From assembly GCA_017533915.1 (NCBI GenBank), contig JAFWHX010000016.1:1-64000 (forward strand): 64,000 bases of DNA, given 5' to 3'. The position numbers and the translations under genes are program-made. Positions 35,948-43,178 of the stretch are shown one piece after another. Position 1 is the first letter of the stretch, and each line of letters starts with the position of its first letter. A model generated the notes under the pieces. It saw only the letters and a list, made by a program, of their open reading frames with translations. It searched no databases and was not told where the DNA came from. This stretch comes from Eubacterium sp. (GTDB taxonomy: Bacteria; Bacillota; Clostridia; Peptostreptococcales; Anaerovoracaceae).

Positions 35948-36223
35948 TCAGTTCGACATCTCAATAGCGGAATCCTGCTTAGTACGCTTCCTTTTGTGTC
36001 GTTCTTTATGTCGTTTCCTCCTATCAAGTGTTTTCTGCGATGGAACGGACAGACCTGCCTCTTCCAAGGCGTAACACCACTTTCCGAAGACTATCTTGTA
36101 GTACATCCTGATGTCATACGGCATATCTTTCCATGTAGGTTTCCTGTCGAGAACTTTCCCTGTAGTCTGCAGAATAGAAATAAGCTCTTCCTTTGTATAC
36201 GGACACTTATTCTTACCTGTCAT
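35948..36223 (-). CDS. Small protein with homing-endonuclease-associated (HNH) repeat
   Basis: 91 residues. Residues 8-60 match the pattern of the HNH-associated repeat: YTKEELISILQ, then RKPTWKDMP, then YYKIVFGKWCYALEEAGL, in which the spaced Trp, Phe-Gly-x-Trp and Ala-Leu-x-x-Ala-Gly-Leu are diagnostic. The C-terminal 30 residues are strongly basic (RRKRHKERHKRKRTK). There is no HNH nuclease motif, so it is probably a DNA-binding module only. GAGG lies 8 bases upstream, and the ATG is 12 bases after the stop of the FIVAR-like gene, so it is a true member of this operon. A nucleic-acid-binding protein in a surface-protein operon is unexpected and might regulate it. Confidence 0.72.
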   Translation of the reverse strand: MTGKNKCPYTKEELISILQTTGKVLDRKPTWKDMPYDIRMYYKIVFGKWCYALEEAGLSVPSQKTLDRRKRHKERHKRKRTKQDSAIEMSN

Positions 36224-36235
36224 ACCTGGTCCTCT

Positions 36236-38623
36236 CTATTTGGCTTTTACTTTTACAGCACGTGACATTTTACCATTATAATGAGTGCCGTCTATCTTAG
36301 TGAACACACTGACTTTATAGTAGTACACCTTACCTTTCTTCAGCTTTTTATCTGTGAACTTGACAGTACTACCCTTTTTGATCGTCTTGACACGCTTGTA
36401 TTTGCCATTTTTCTTAGTAGAACGGTATACACGGTATCCGGATACCGGCCTTGTTTCTTCTACACCTTCAGCCGTATACTTCAGAGTGATCTTCTTCCAG
36501 CTTATCTTTGCCTTTCCTTTCTTCATAGCTTTCGCAGAGATCTTTGGCTTAGCTGCTTTTGCGGCTTTGATGGCAGCGTTATCAAGCGCCTCATTGATCT
36601 CGGCATCAGTCTTTATAGTATCGATCTCGTCTTTTGCTGCTTTAAGAGCTGATGCCACTTCATCCTTCGACCCGGCTGCTTCAATTGCTGCATTACCCCT
36701 GTTTATGGCAGCTGCCAGTTCCTCTTTCTGGGCATCTCTATAGAGTGACGCATCTTCATATGACGCCAGCTCTGTTTTTGCGGCTTTCTTCGCTGCGTCA
36801 AGCTCAGCCTTGTCATCATCGACTTTGATCAGGTCTATCTCAGCCTTTGCTGCTGCCAGCGCTGAGTTTACTTCTTCCGTGTTTTTCGCCGCGTCTATCA
36901 TGGTGTTGCCGCGTGCTATGGCATTTGCCAGTTCCTCTTTCTGGGCATCTTCGTACAGCGACGGATCTTTGTACTTGCTGAGTTCCTCCTTTGCCGCCTC
37001 TTTCTCTTCTTTCAGCAGATCCGCATCTGTTTTGATCTTATCGATTTCTCTTTCAGCCTTTAATAGCACTGAAGCGACATCATTAGTATCCTTGGCTGCA
37101 TCTATTTCTGCGATACCTTTATTGATCGCAGCTATCAGCTCTTCTTTCTGGGGATCTCTATACAGCGAAGGATCTTTATATTTACTGAGTTCTGCTTTGG
37201 CGGCTTTTTTCGCCTCTTCCAGGTTTCCTTCTTCGATCGCCATCTGAGCGTCTGTTTTGATCTTGTCTATCTCCTTCTTTGCGGCTGCAAGAGCAGAATT
37301 GACACCTGCTGTCGTCTGAGCAGCATCTATTGCAGATTTTCCGCTGCTTATAGCAGCAGCAAGTTCCGTTTTCTGAGCATCTCTGTAAAGTGATGGATCT
37401 TTATATGAACTGAGTTCATTTTTGGCTGCTGTTTTTTCCTCTGCGAGCAGCATGGCATCTGTTTTGATACCATCAATCTCGGCTTTCGCTGAGACAAGTG
37501 CACTGTTGACAGCGCTTGTGCTGTCTGCAGCATCTATCAAGGCGTTCCACTTGGCGATCAACTGAGTAAGCTCTGTCTTCTGAGCATCTCTGTAAAGTGA
37601 TGGGTCTTTATATGATGCCAGTTCTGTTTTTGCGGCGGCCTTTGCTGCGTCAAGCGCAGCAGAAGGATCTTCTTTTACTGCCAGGTACATAACAGCAGGT
37701 GCAAAAGTATCAGATATCACATAATACATTCCTGGCTCCAGACTTGATGTGTCAAGAGTCACCTCACCGTCAGAATCAGTCGTACCACTAACGATAGCGT
37801 TCCCGCCTATCGCGTTTACCACACTTACAGTACATCCCTCATCAGCGGGACTGTGTATCGTCTCTGTAGGAAACATGAAATCATCCATCTCTACTTTGTA
37901 AAGCGACAGAGTTATCGTACTGTTCTGATCCACTTCCTGATCAATTAACGCGTTTTCTCCAAAGTGATAGAATGTCCCTATATCATCCTCTGATCCATAC
38001 GGAGTGTTTTTTACCGATACGACATCACCGTTAGTCAAAGCGATCTGATCAGCTGTCGCTCCCAGACCAGGGTAGCCAAATGGATATTCATAGTTCAAAT
38101 AATAATTCAGATCCCCACCAGTGTAATCCCAAAATGTAGGGCTGAAGAAAATCGATCCAACATTGCCGGAGAACGTGAGATCTTTCCAGTCGTTATCCGC
38201 CAGCCAGCCTGTTCCCGCATCAGATGGAGAAACACCGTTCCGATATACTTCTGTAATGTATATAAAAAGATGGAGCATCGTGACTATACCATCTGCAGTT
38301 TCTTTCGTACCGGGTTCAAAATTCCCAAACGGGACCCCTCCCGATTCTGCATAGCAGTTTTCATTATAATATAAGTATTCAAGATCGTAATTCGCCAGAT
38401 CGAAGTACGGAACTGTAACCGGTTCGAGAGCAAATGACGATCCTCCACCCTGTACAAATTCATCATACATTGTCATATTCACATAAACGGTTACTGCTTT
38501 GTTCCAATCCGGCGCTGTCTTATCATCTGCATATGCAGTCTGCGCTGTCAGAAAAGACGCAGCAAACAGCATCAAAACAATTATAAGGGCTGCACACATA
38601 CCTGTTTTTCTGTAACTAAACAT
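36236..38623 (-). CDS. Secreted protein with five FIVAR-like repeats and Fn3 domain
   Basis: 795 residues. Signal peptide 1-32 (CAALIIVLMLFAASFLTAQT). Residues about 33-330 form an aromatic-rich globular region with a DUF4430-like feel (DLEYLYYNENC, LNYYLNYEYPFGYPGLG), ending in a beta segment (GMYYVISDTFAPAVMYLAV). Residues 335-690 hold five repeats of about 66-71 residues, each with SLYRDAQK(T/E)EL and the D-x-I-K-T-D end, alpha-helical, like FIVAR modules of Gram-positive adhesins. The C-terminus (700-795) is a very basic Fn3 domain (SGYRVYRSTKKNGKYKRVK). No LPXTG. First gene after riboswitch C, followed within 12 bases by the HNH-repeat gene. Confidence 0.8.
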   Translation of the reverse strand: MFSYRKTGMCAALIIVLMLFAASFLTAQTAYADDKTAPDWNKAVTVYVNMTMYDEFVQGGGSSFALEPVTVPYFDLANYDLEYLYYNENCYAESGGVPFGNFEPGTKETADGIVTMLHLFIYITEVYRNGVSPSDAGTGWLADNDWKDLTFSGNVGSIFFSPTFWDYTGGDLNYYLNYEYPFGYPGLGATADQIALTNGDVVSVKNTPYGSEDDIGTFYHFGENALIDQEVDQNSTITLSLYKVEMDDFMFPTETIHSPADEGCTVSVVNAIGGNAIVSGTTDSDGEVTLDTSSLEPGMYYVISDTFAPAVMYLAVKEDPSAALDAAKAAAKTELASYKDPSLYRDAQKTELTQLIAKWNALIDAADSTSAVNSALVSAKAEIDGIKTDAMLLAEEKTAAKNELSSYKDPSLYRDAQKTELAAAISSGKSAIDAAQTTAGVNSALAAAKKEIDKIKTDAQMAIEEGNLEEAKKAAKAELSKYKDPSLYRDPQKEELIAAINKGIAEIDAAKDTNDVASVLLKAEREIDKIKTDADLLKEEKEAAKEELSKYKDPSLYEDAQKEELANAIARGNTMIDAAKNTEEVNSALAAAKAEIDLIKVDDDKAELDAAKKAAKTELASYEDASLYRDAQKEELAAAINRGNAAIEAAGSKDEVASALKAAKDEIDTIKTDAEINEALDNAAIKAAKAAKPKISAKAMKKGKAKISWKKITLKYTAEGVEETRPVSGYRVYRSTKKNGKYKRVKTIKKGSTVKFTDKKLKKGKVYYYKVSVFTKIDGTHYNGKMSRAVKVKAK

Positions 38624-38756
38624 TTACCATACCTCCACTTCTAACTGACAGTCGTACTGGAATCACTATTTCGTGCTGTATATTCCTGTTTCATCCAGTC
38701 CATCTGGATCCGATAAACATGATCCAGCTATACATACGATCATCAAAAAGGCCACA

Positions 38757-38788
38757 AATAAAACAGCGGCTGCCTGAAGCAGCCGCTT
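38757..38788 (-). terminator. Expression-platform terminator of riboswitch C
   Basis: Minus strand AGCGGCTGC, TTCA, GGCAGCCGCT, GTTTTATTT. Same stem as in copies A and B with a different loop, 134 bases before the FIVAR gene. Confidence 0.88.
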
Positions 38789-39046
38789 TAGTAACGTCAT
38801 CGGATGGTACCGTTGATAACGATACATACCCGGAAGTGCCATCCCACATGACAATGCACCATTTATACAAAGTCCTTTTTAAGGGATATACCTGTCCGAA
38901 TGACGATGTGACTACCTCAGAGTACATCATCGGAGCAGCGGTCTCGTCTCCCGGCTCATCCGGCTGTCTATGCAGATAATAGACACCGGCTTTACGGTTG
39001 CTGAGATACAGCTTGGATTCTAACCTGATTCCGTTAGCCGCTCTCC
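38757..39046 (-). promoter_or_regulatory. Cobalamin riboswitch C (aptamer about 38904-39046)
   Basis: Core elements on the minus strand: AACGGAATCAGGTTAGAATC, CTCAGCAACCGTAAAGCCGG, a variable stem, GAGCCGGGAGACGAGACC, and closure GGAGAGCGG with CCGCTGCTCC, which pairs better than in A and B. The L13-like hairpin TGTACT-CTGAGGT-AGTCACA is unchanged at 38907-38925. Downstream sequence has diverged from A and B, except for the terminator, so this is an older copy. AT-rich DNA upstream (TATATAAT-like) may hold the promoter but I cannot fix a -35. Confidence 0.85.
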
Positions 39047-39209
39047 AATTATTATATATAATATGTATATATATGGTTTATATATCTCTAATTTCAATAC
39101 CTATATCCATTTATTATGGTACGACTACCTTTTCTGCCTGTCAATAGAGATCAATTAAATTACACTTAAAGCGACAAAAAAGGCAGGCGCCGTTCTATAA
39201 TGTTCACTG

Positions 39210-39239
39210 TTTACATGGTATCGATAAGAGTGATATACT
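39210..39239 (+). promoter_or_regulatory. Possible promoter of the phosphodiesterase gene
   Basis: TTTACA, 18-base spacer, TATACT, ending 92 bases before the ATG at 39332. The only reasonable match in the divergent region between riboswitch C and this gene. Confidence 0.45.
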
Positions 39240-39331
39240 CAGTTATGTGACATGTACTGACTGAATTAACAGAAGCAGCACTGTCCTTGAAAGCAGACGG
39301 GCTATCTCCGCCTGTAAATGGAGGTATTTAT

Positions 39332-40267
39332 ATGAACATTTTCATTACAGGAGACACTCACGGAGACCTCAGCCGGGTAATCGAGATGTACGACGCGATA
39401 ACATCCGATAATACTCCAGCAGGCATTCCGCATGTAGATAAGTTTGACTATCTGATCCACTGCGGCGACTACAAAAAAGATGGCTTTGATCTTGGCGAGG
39501 AGCTTGGACTCCCTGTCATTACAGTGTATGGCAACTGCGACGATGTATGGGAGCCGGATTTTGATATAATCGACACCGACGCCGGAAGCATCGTGGCGAC
39601 ACACGGCCACGTAGAAGACATCAACAATACTCATGAGCACCTCTACGAGCTCGCTGAAGACCAGGGATGCAACTGCATCTGCTACGGTCACTCTCACATC
39701 GCTTTCTACGGCGAGGAGAACGGCTATCTTCTCATAAATCCAGGCAGCCTGACCAAGCCTCTTGACGGGACTATGGGCTCCGTCGCGATACTGAAAGCAG
39801 ACGAAAACGGATATGCCGGGAACCTTATCTGGTACTCAGACCTCCTTAAGGCAAAAGAAGCCCAGGCAGCTGAGGAAGAGCCGGAAGAAGCTCCGGTCGA
39901 AGAACCGGCTGCCGAGCCAGAGCCTGAGCCAGAAGAAGCTCCTATTGAGGAACCGGCTGCTGAGCCTGAGTCGGAAGAAGCTCCGACCGAAGAACCGGAA
40001 GCAGAGGAACCCGCAACCAAGCCAGAGCCGGAAGAAGTGCCTGTTGAAGAGCCGGCTGCGGAACCTGAGCCAGAAGAAACGCCTGTTGAAGAACCAGCTG
40101 CGGAACCTGTGCTAGAAGAAGCGCCTGCCGTTGAGCCTCAGCCTGCACCTGACACGAAGCCAGAGCACAAAGAACCGCCTGCTCCGTCCGCAAAGCCAGC
40201 CAAAAAGAAATCCGGCGGGATCGGCGGATTTCTGCGCAGGATCTTCAATTACAGCGACGGACAGTAA
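39332..40267 (+). CDS. YfcE/MJ0936-type metallophosphodiesterase with acidic repeat tail
   Basis: 311 residues from the ATG at 39332 (GGAGG nine bases upstream). Residues 1-175 are a compact calcineurin-like phosphoesterase: FITGDTHGD, HCGDYKKDG, VYGNCDDVW, THGHVED and YGHSHIAFYG supply the two-metal ligands, so activity on phosphodiesters is likely. Residues about 180-285 are a Pro/Glu/Ala repeat tail (EEPAAEPEPEPEEAP type, about eight imperfect repeats), and the last 24 residues are basic with Gly and bulky hydrophobics (KKKSGGIGGFLRRIFNY). The tail is not part of the family and may extend the enzyme from a membrane or partner. One of only two plus-strand genes. Confidence 0.85.
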   Translation: MNIFITGDTHGDLSRVIEMYDAITSDNTPAGIPHVDKFDYLIHCGDYKKDGFDLGEELGLPVITVYGNCDDVWEPDFDIIDTDAGSIVATHGHVEDINNTHEHLYELAEDQGCNCICYGHSHIAFYGEENGYLLINPGSLTKPLDGTMGSVAILKADENGYAGNLIWYSDLLKAKEAQAAEEEPEEAPVEEPAAEPEPEPEEAPIEEPAAEPESEEAPTEEPEAEEPATKPEPEEVPVEEPAAEPEPEETPVEEPAAEPVLEEAPAVEPQPAPDTKPEHKEPPAPSAKPAKKKSGGIGGFLRRIFNYSDGQ

Positions 40268-40323
40268 AACAGTGCGCAGTATAAAATTGGCTTGATTCAG
40301 CACTATCATTAACTAGTTCCTTG

Positions 40324-40355
40324 AAAGCCACACATGGTAATTGCGTGGCTTTTTG
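40324..40355 (+). terminator. Intrinsic terminator after the phosphodiesterase gene
   Basis: AAAGCCAC, loop, GTGGC, TTTTT on the plus strand, 56 bases after the stop codon and 28 bases before the permease ATG. Confidence 0.8.
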
Positions 40356-40382
40356 TATATTTAAACAGAAAGCGAGTTATAT

Positions 40383-41750
40383 ATGGATAAATTTTTCAAG
40401 CTGACCGAACGGCATACCGATGTTCGCACTGAGATCATCGCGGGCATAACGACATTCCTCTCGATGGTATATATTCTTGCCGTCAACCCGGCATTGCTGG
40501 AAGCTGGAGGGATGGATAAAGCCTCTGTATTCACCGCGACCGCTATAGCAGGAGCTTTTACTACGCTCCTTATGGGGCTCTATGCGAATTACCCGATCGC
40601 GCTTTGTACTGGAATGGGGCTTAATGCTTATTTTGCGTATACAATCTGCGGTGGACTTGCCGCGCAGGGTGTTCAGAATCCATGGACTGTAGCCCTTACC
40701 GCTGTCCTCTGTGAAGGCGTGATCTTCGTCCTGATCTCGCTCACAAAATTCCGCGAGCAGTTTGTTAATAGTGTTCCTCAGGTACTTCGCTCCGCTATCA
40801 TCGTCGGAGTCGGCCTCTTCATTACGATCTGCGGAATGGTGAACGCCGGAATAATGCAGGCTGCACCTTCAACGCTCGTAACGCTCGGAAACCTTGGCTC
40901 TCCTCAGGTCGTGCTCGCAATGGCAGGTGTGATCATAATCGCCCTGCTCGCTCATTTCCATGTCCGCGGCCACATCCTGCTCGGGATCCTTGCTACCTGG
41001 ATCCTCGGCATGATCGCTCAGGCTGCCGGCTGGTACCAGGTCGACCCGGAAGCTGGAGCTTACTCGCTTTACCCAGTCTTCACAGGCAGCTTTATACCTG
41101 TGGACAAACATGTTTTTGATTTCAATTTCGGATGGGCGCTCGAGCACATAGTCACCTTTGCGACTATATCGTTTACACTGCTGCTGATCGACCTGTTCGA
41201 TACAGTAGGGGCTTTGATCGGTATCGCTCCTAAGGCAAACCTCGTCGACGAGAACGGCGACTTCATCGATGCGCGAAAAGCATTCCTGACTGACTCAGTC
41301 GGAACTGTCTTCGGTGCGTGTGTCGGAACATCTACTGTCACCGGATTCATTGAATCAAGCACAGGCGTCGCAAGCGGCGGGAGGACCGGCCTTACATCAG
41401 TCACCACCGGGCTGCTTTTCATCCTGGCACTGTTCTTCTCACCGATATTCCTTGCGATCCCTATGTTCGCGACTACACCAGCGCTCGTCTGGGTCGGCCT
41501 AATGATGATGGAAGAAGCCCGCAATATCTCATTCACAGATGACATCGCTGATTCAGTCGCGGCATTCCTCACGATCGTCATGATGCCGTTCACCTATTCC
41601 GTCGAAAACGGCCTGATGTTCGGTTTCCTCTCATGGGTAATCCTGAAGATGCTCACAGGCAAGGCAAAAGAAGTCAAGCCGATGATGTGGATCTCATCCG
41701 CGCTGTTTGCGATCTACGCGATAAAGATCGTGTTTATCCCGGGAATCTAA
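40383..41750 (+). CDS. NCS2/AzgA-family purine permease (hypoxanthine/guanine type)
   Basis: 455 residues with 12-14 membrane helices. The start DKFFKLTERHTDVRTEIIAG and GITTFLSMVYILAVNP are typical of the PbuG/PbuO/AzgA branch, which takes up guanine, hypoxanthine or adenine with protons. ALCTGMGLNAYFAYTI and GASVG-like GTSTVTGFIESSTGVASGGR are the substrate-site motifs. The exact purine cannot be told. No purine riboswitch is present in the 115 bases upstream, which is notable because such permeases are often so controlled in Bacillota. I see no clear terminator before the repeat region that follows. Confidence 0.92.
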   Translation: MDKFFKLTERHTDVRTEIIAGITTFLSMVYILAVNPALLEAGGMDKASVFTATAIAGAFTTLLMGLYANYPIALCTGMGLNAYFAYTICGGLAAQGVQNPWTVALTAVLCEGVIFVLISLTKFREQFVNSVPQVLRSAIIVGVGLFITICGMVNAGIMQAAPSTLVTLGNLGSPQVVLAMAGVIIIALLAHFHVRGHILLGILATWILGMIAQAAGWYQVDPEAGAYSLYPVFTGSFIPVDKHVFDFNFGWALEHIVTFATISFTLLLIDLFDTVGALIGIAPKANLVDENGDFIDARKAFLTDSVGTVFGACVGTSTVTGFIESSTGVASGGRTGLTSVTTGLLFILALFFSPIFLAIPMFATTPALVWVGLMMMEEARNISFTDDIADSVAAFLTIVMMPFTYSVENGLMFGFLSWVILKMLTGKAKEVKPMMWISSALFAIYAIKIVFIPGI

Positions 41751-41842
41751 ACAGTGCTTGCTGTCTTAATTATTGACTGCCAAAACCCACAGTCCAGGAT
41801 TTGTTTAGACGATTACCATTCTGACGGGCTGTAGTTTGTGCG

Positions 41843-41994
41843 GCATCGCCGTCCCAGACTTACAGCCCGCAGTTCGTGTAGCATTGTCCTCATATGCTTA
41901 CAACCCGCAGTTTGCTCGGCATTGCCCTACCATGCCTACAACCCGCATTTTGTGCAGCATTGCCCTATCATGCTTACAACCCGCAGTTTGTGGG
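41843..41994. repeat. Tandem repeat, exactly 38 bp, four copies
   Basis: GCATTGCCCTATCATGCTTA followed by CAACCCGCAGTTTGTGCA starts at 41843, 41881, 41919 and 41957, so the period is constant although copies differ at several bases. No variable spacer, so not CRISPR. Confidence 0.85.
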
Positions 41995-42125
41995 AATGTC
42001 TGCTGTTATGCTCTCATCTGGTTTTGGTTTACTTTCTACTGAATCTCTTTCGCGAGGTTGTCTCCGTAGAAAAATGCTTCGTTATTGCTTGATTTACTAC
42101 ACTTTTCATCAAATTCTTGCTGTTT

Positions 42126-42504
42126 TTTCTACAGAATCTTTCGCTGAAGGCTACATTCGTCTACAGAATAGGTATAATCTTGCAAAATGATATCACTTTT
42201 GGTATTTTTATGCTTTCTGTAGACAGAATCAAGGGTTTTTAGCTGTTTCTGTCTACAGAATGAGTAAAATCATGCAAATTGATATCATTTTTGATATTTT
42301 TTTGCTTTCTGTAGACGGAATCAGGGGTTCTCTGGCTGTTTCTGTCTACAGAATGAGTAAAATCGCGCAAAATGATATCACTTTTGATATTTTTATGCTT
42401 TTCGTAGACGAATCCGGATGTATTTAGTCATTTCTGTCTACAAAATGAGTAAAATCACGTAAAATGATATCATTTTTGATGGGTTTCTGCTTTTCGTAGA
42501 CGGA
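42126..42504. repeat. Hairpin-forming tandem repeat, 92-93 bp unit, four copies (locus 2)
   Basis: GTCTACAGAAT recurs at 42159, 42251, 42344 and 42436. Each unit carries GTAAAATC, GATATCA-TTTT and ends in TTCTGTAGACAGAA or a decayed form, which pairs with the next TTCTGTCTACAGAA. Same family, period and leading TTCTACAGAATCT segment as the array at 5031-5314, 37 kb away. From 42505 to 42710 I see nothing recognisable. Confidence 0.85.
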
Positions 42505-42710
42505 CGCATAATTGTTTCAGACAATCTGTATAAAGCAGCATGTTGTAAGTATCCCTACAGATCACATTTTACGAATTAGTTCCCACTTTGTAGACTCCTA
42601 TAGGTTGTTTCTGTGGCAAAACCAATTGGTATTCCCGTATTTTCTACATTTCTCGATCAGAACCATCTCATTTGTCTATAATAGTTTTGCTTTCGCTTAC
42701 CTATCTCAAC

Positions 42711-42931
42711 TGATGTTAGTATAAATATACTAACATTTGCTCGATTTTATACTAGCTTTAGCATGTGATGCAAATGAGTTAGTATAATTCTACTAACATT
42801 TGCTCGATTTTATACTAACTTTAAGCATATGATGCAAATGAGTAAGTATAATTTTACTAACATGTGCTCGATTTTATGCTAACTTTAAGCATGTGATGCA
42901 GATGAGTTAGTACAAATATACTAACATTTGT
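42711..42931. repeat. Tandem repeat, 63-64 bp unit, with palindromes, 3.5 copies
   Basis: GTTAGTATAAATATACTAAC (9-bp arms) at 42715 recurs as related palindromes at 42778, 42842 and 42906. Between them ATTTGC and GCAAAT form a second inverted pair enclosing a constant TCGATTTTATACTAACTTT-like core. The regular palindromes look like operator sites, but no regulator gene is adjacent. 42932-43001 holds nothing I recognise. Confidence 0.85.
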
Positions 42932-43001
42932 TTTTTTGATGGATTCAGTATTTAGTAAAACAGAAATCAAATGGGCATACACAGACACCAACATTGCTCA
43001 C

Positions 43002-43051
43002 AAAAAGACTGCTGCCCTAGTGATCTGTTATCACTCAGGCAGCAGCTTTTT
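43002..43051. terminator. Bidirectional terminator after the transhydrogenase operon
   Basis: GCTGCTGCC and GGCAGCAGC pair with a long inner stem (AGTGAT/ATCACT) and T-runs on both strands (TTTTT plus strand; TTTTTG minus strand). It ends the minus-strand operon starting with StnC. Confidence 0.82.
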
Positions 43052-43067
43052 CATGTTATAAGCTTTC

Positions 43068-43130
43068 GAGGATCTATCCAGACTATATCAGATCGTAGTC
43101 TGGCGGTCCTATAGATCTTTGAAGATCCTC
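43068..43130. repeat. Nested inverted repeats in the 3' UTR of the transhydrogenase operon
   Basis: Three concentric pairings: GAGGATC with GATCCTC, GATCTAT with ATAGATC, and CCAGACTA with TAGTCTGG. The whole can fold into one long imperfect stem of about 60 bases just after the StnA stop codon. Confidence 0.6.
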
Positions 43131-43178
43131 ATTACCTTTTGCACCGAAAAGCTAGTGGTCAACCGGTTCAGCGGCTTA

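Noticed and set aside
38691-38930. A 79-codon frame opening MMYSEVVT, with a 16-codon counterpart in each of the other two leaders, as a conserved B12-leader peptide
   Set aside because: The conserved ATGATGTACTCTGAGGTAGT is explained by the P13/L13 hairpin of the cobalamin aptamer, the three frames end at different places, and no ribosome site precedes the ATG.
40267-40383. Purine riboswitch before the purine permease
   Set aside because: The 115-base gap has only the upstream gene's terminator and a short AT-rich stretch; no conserved purine aptamer core.
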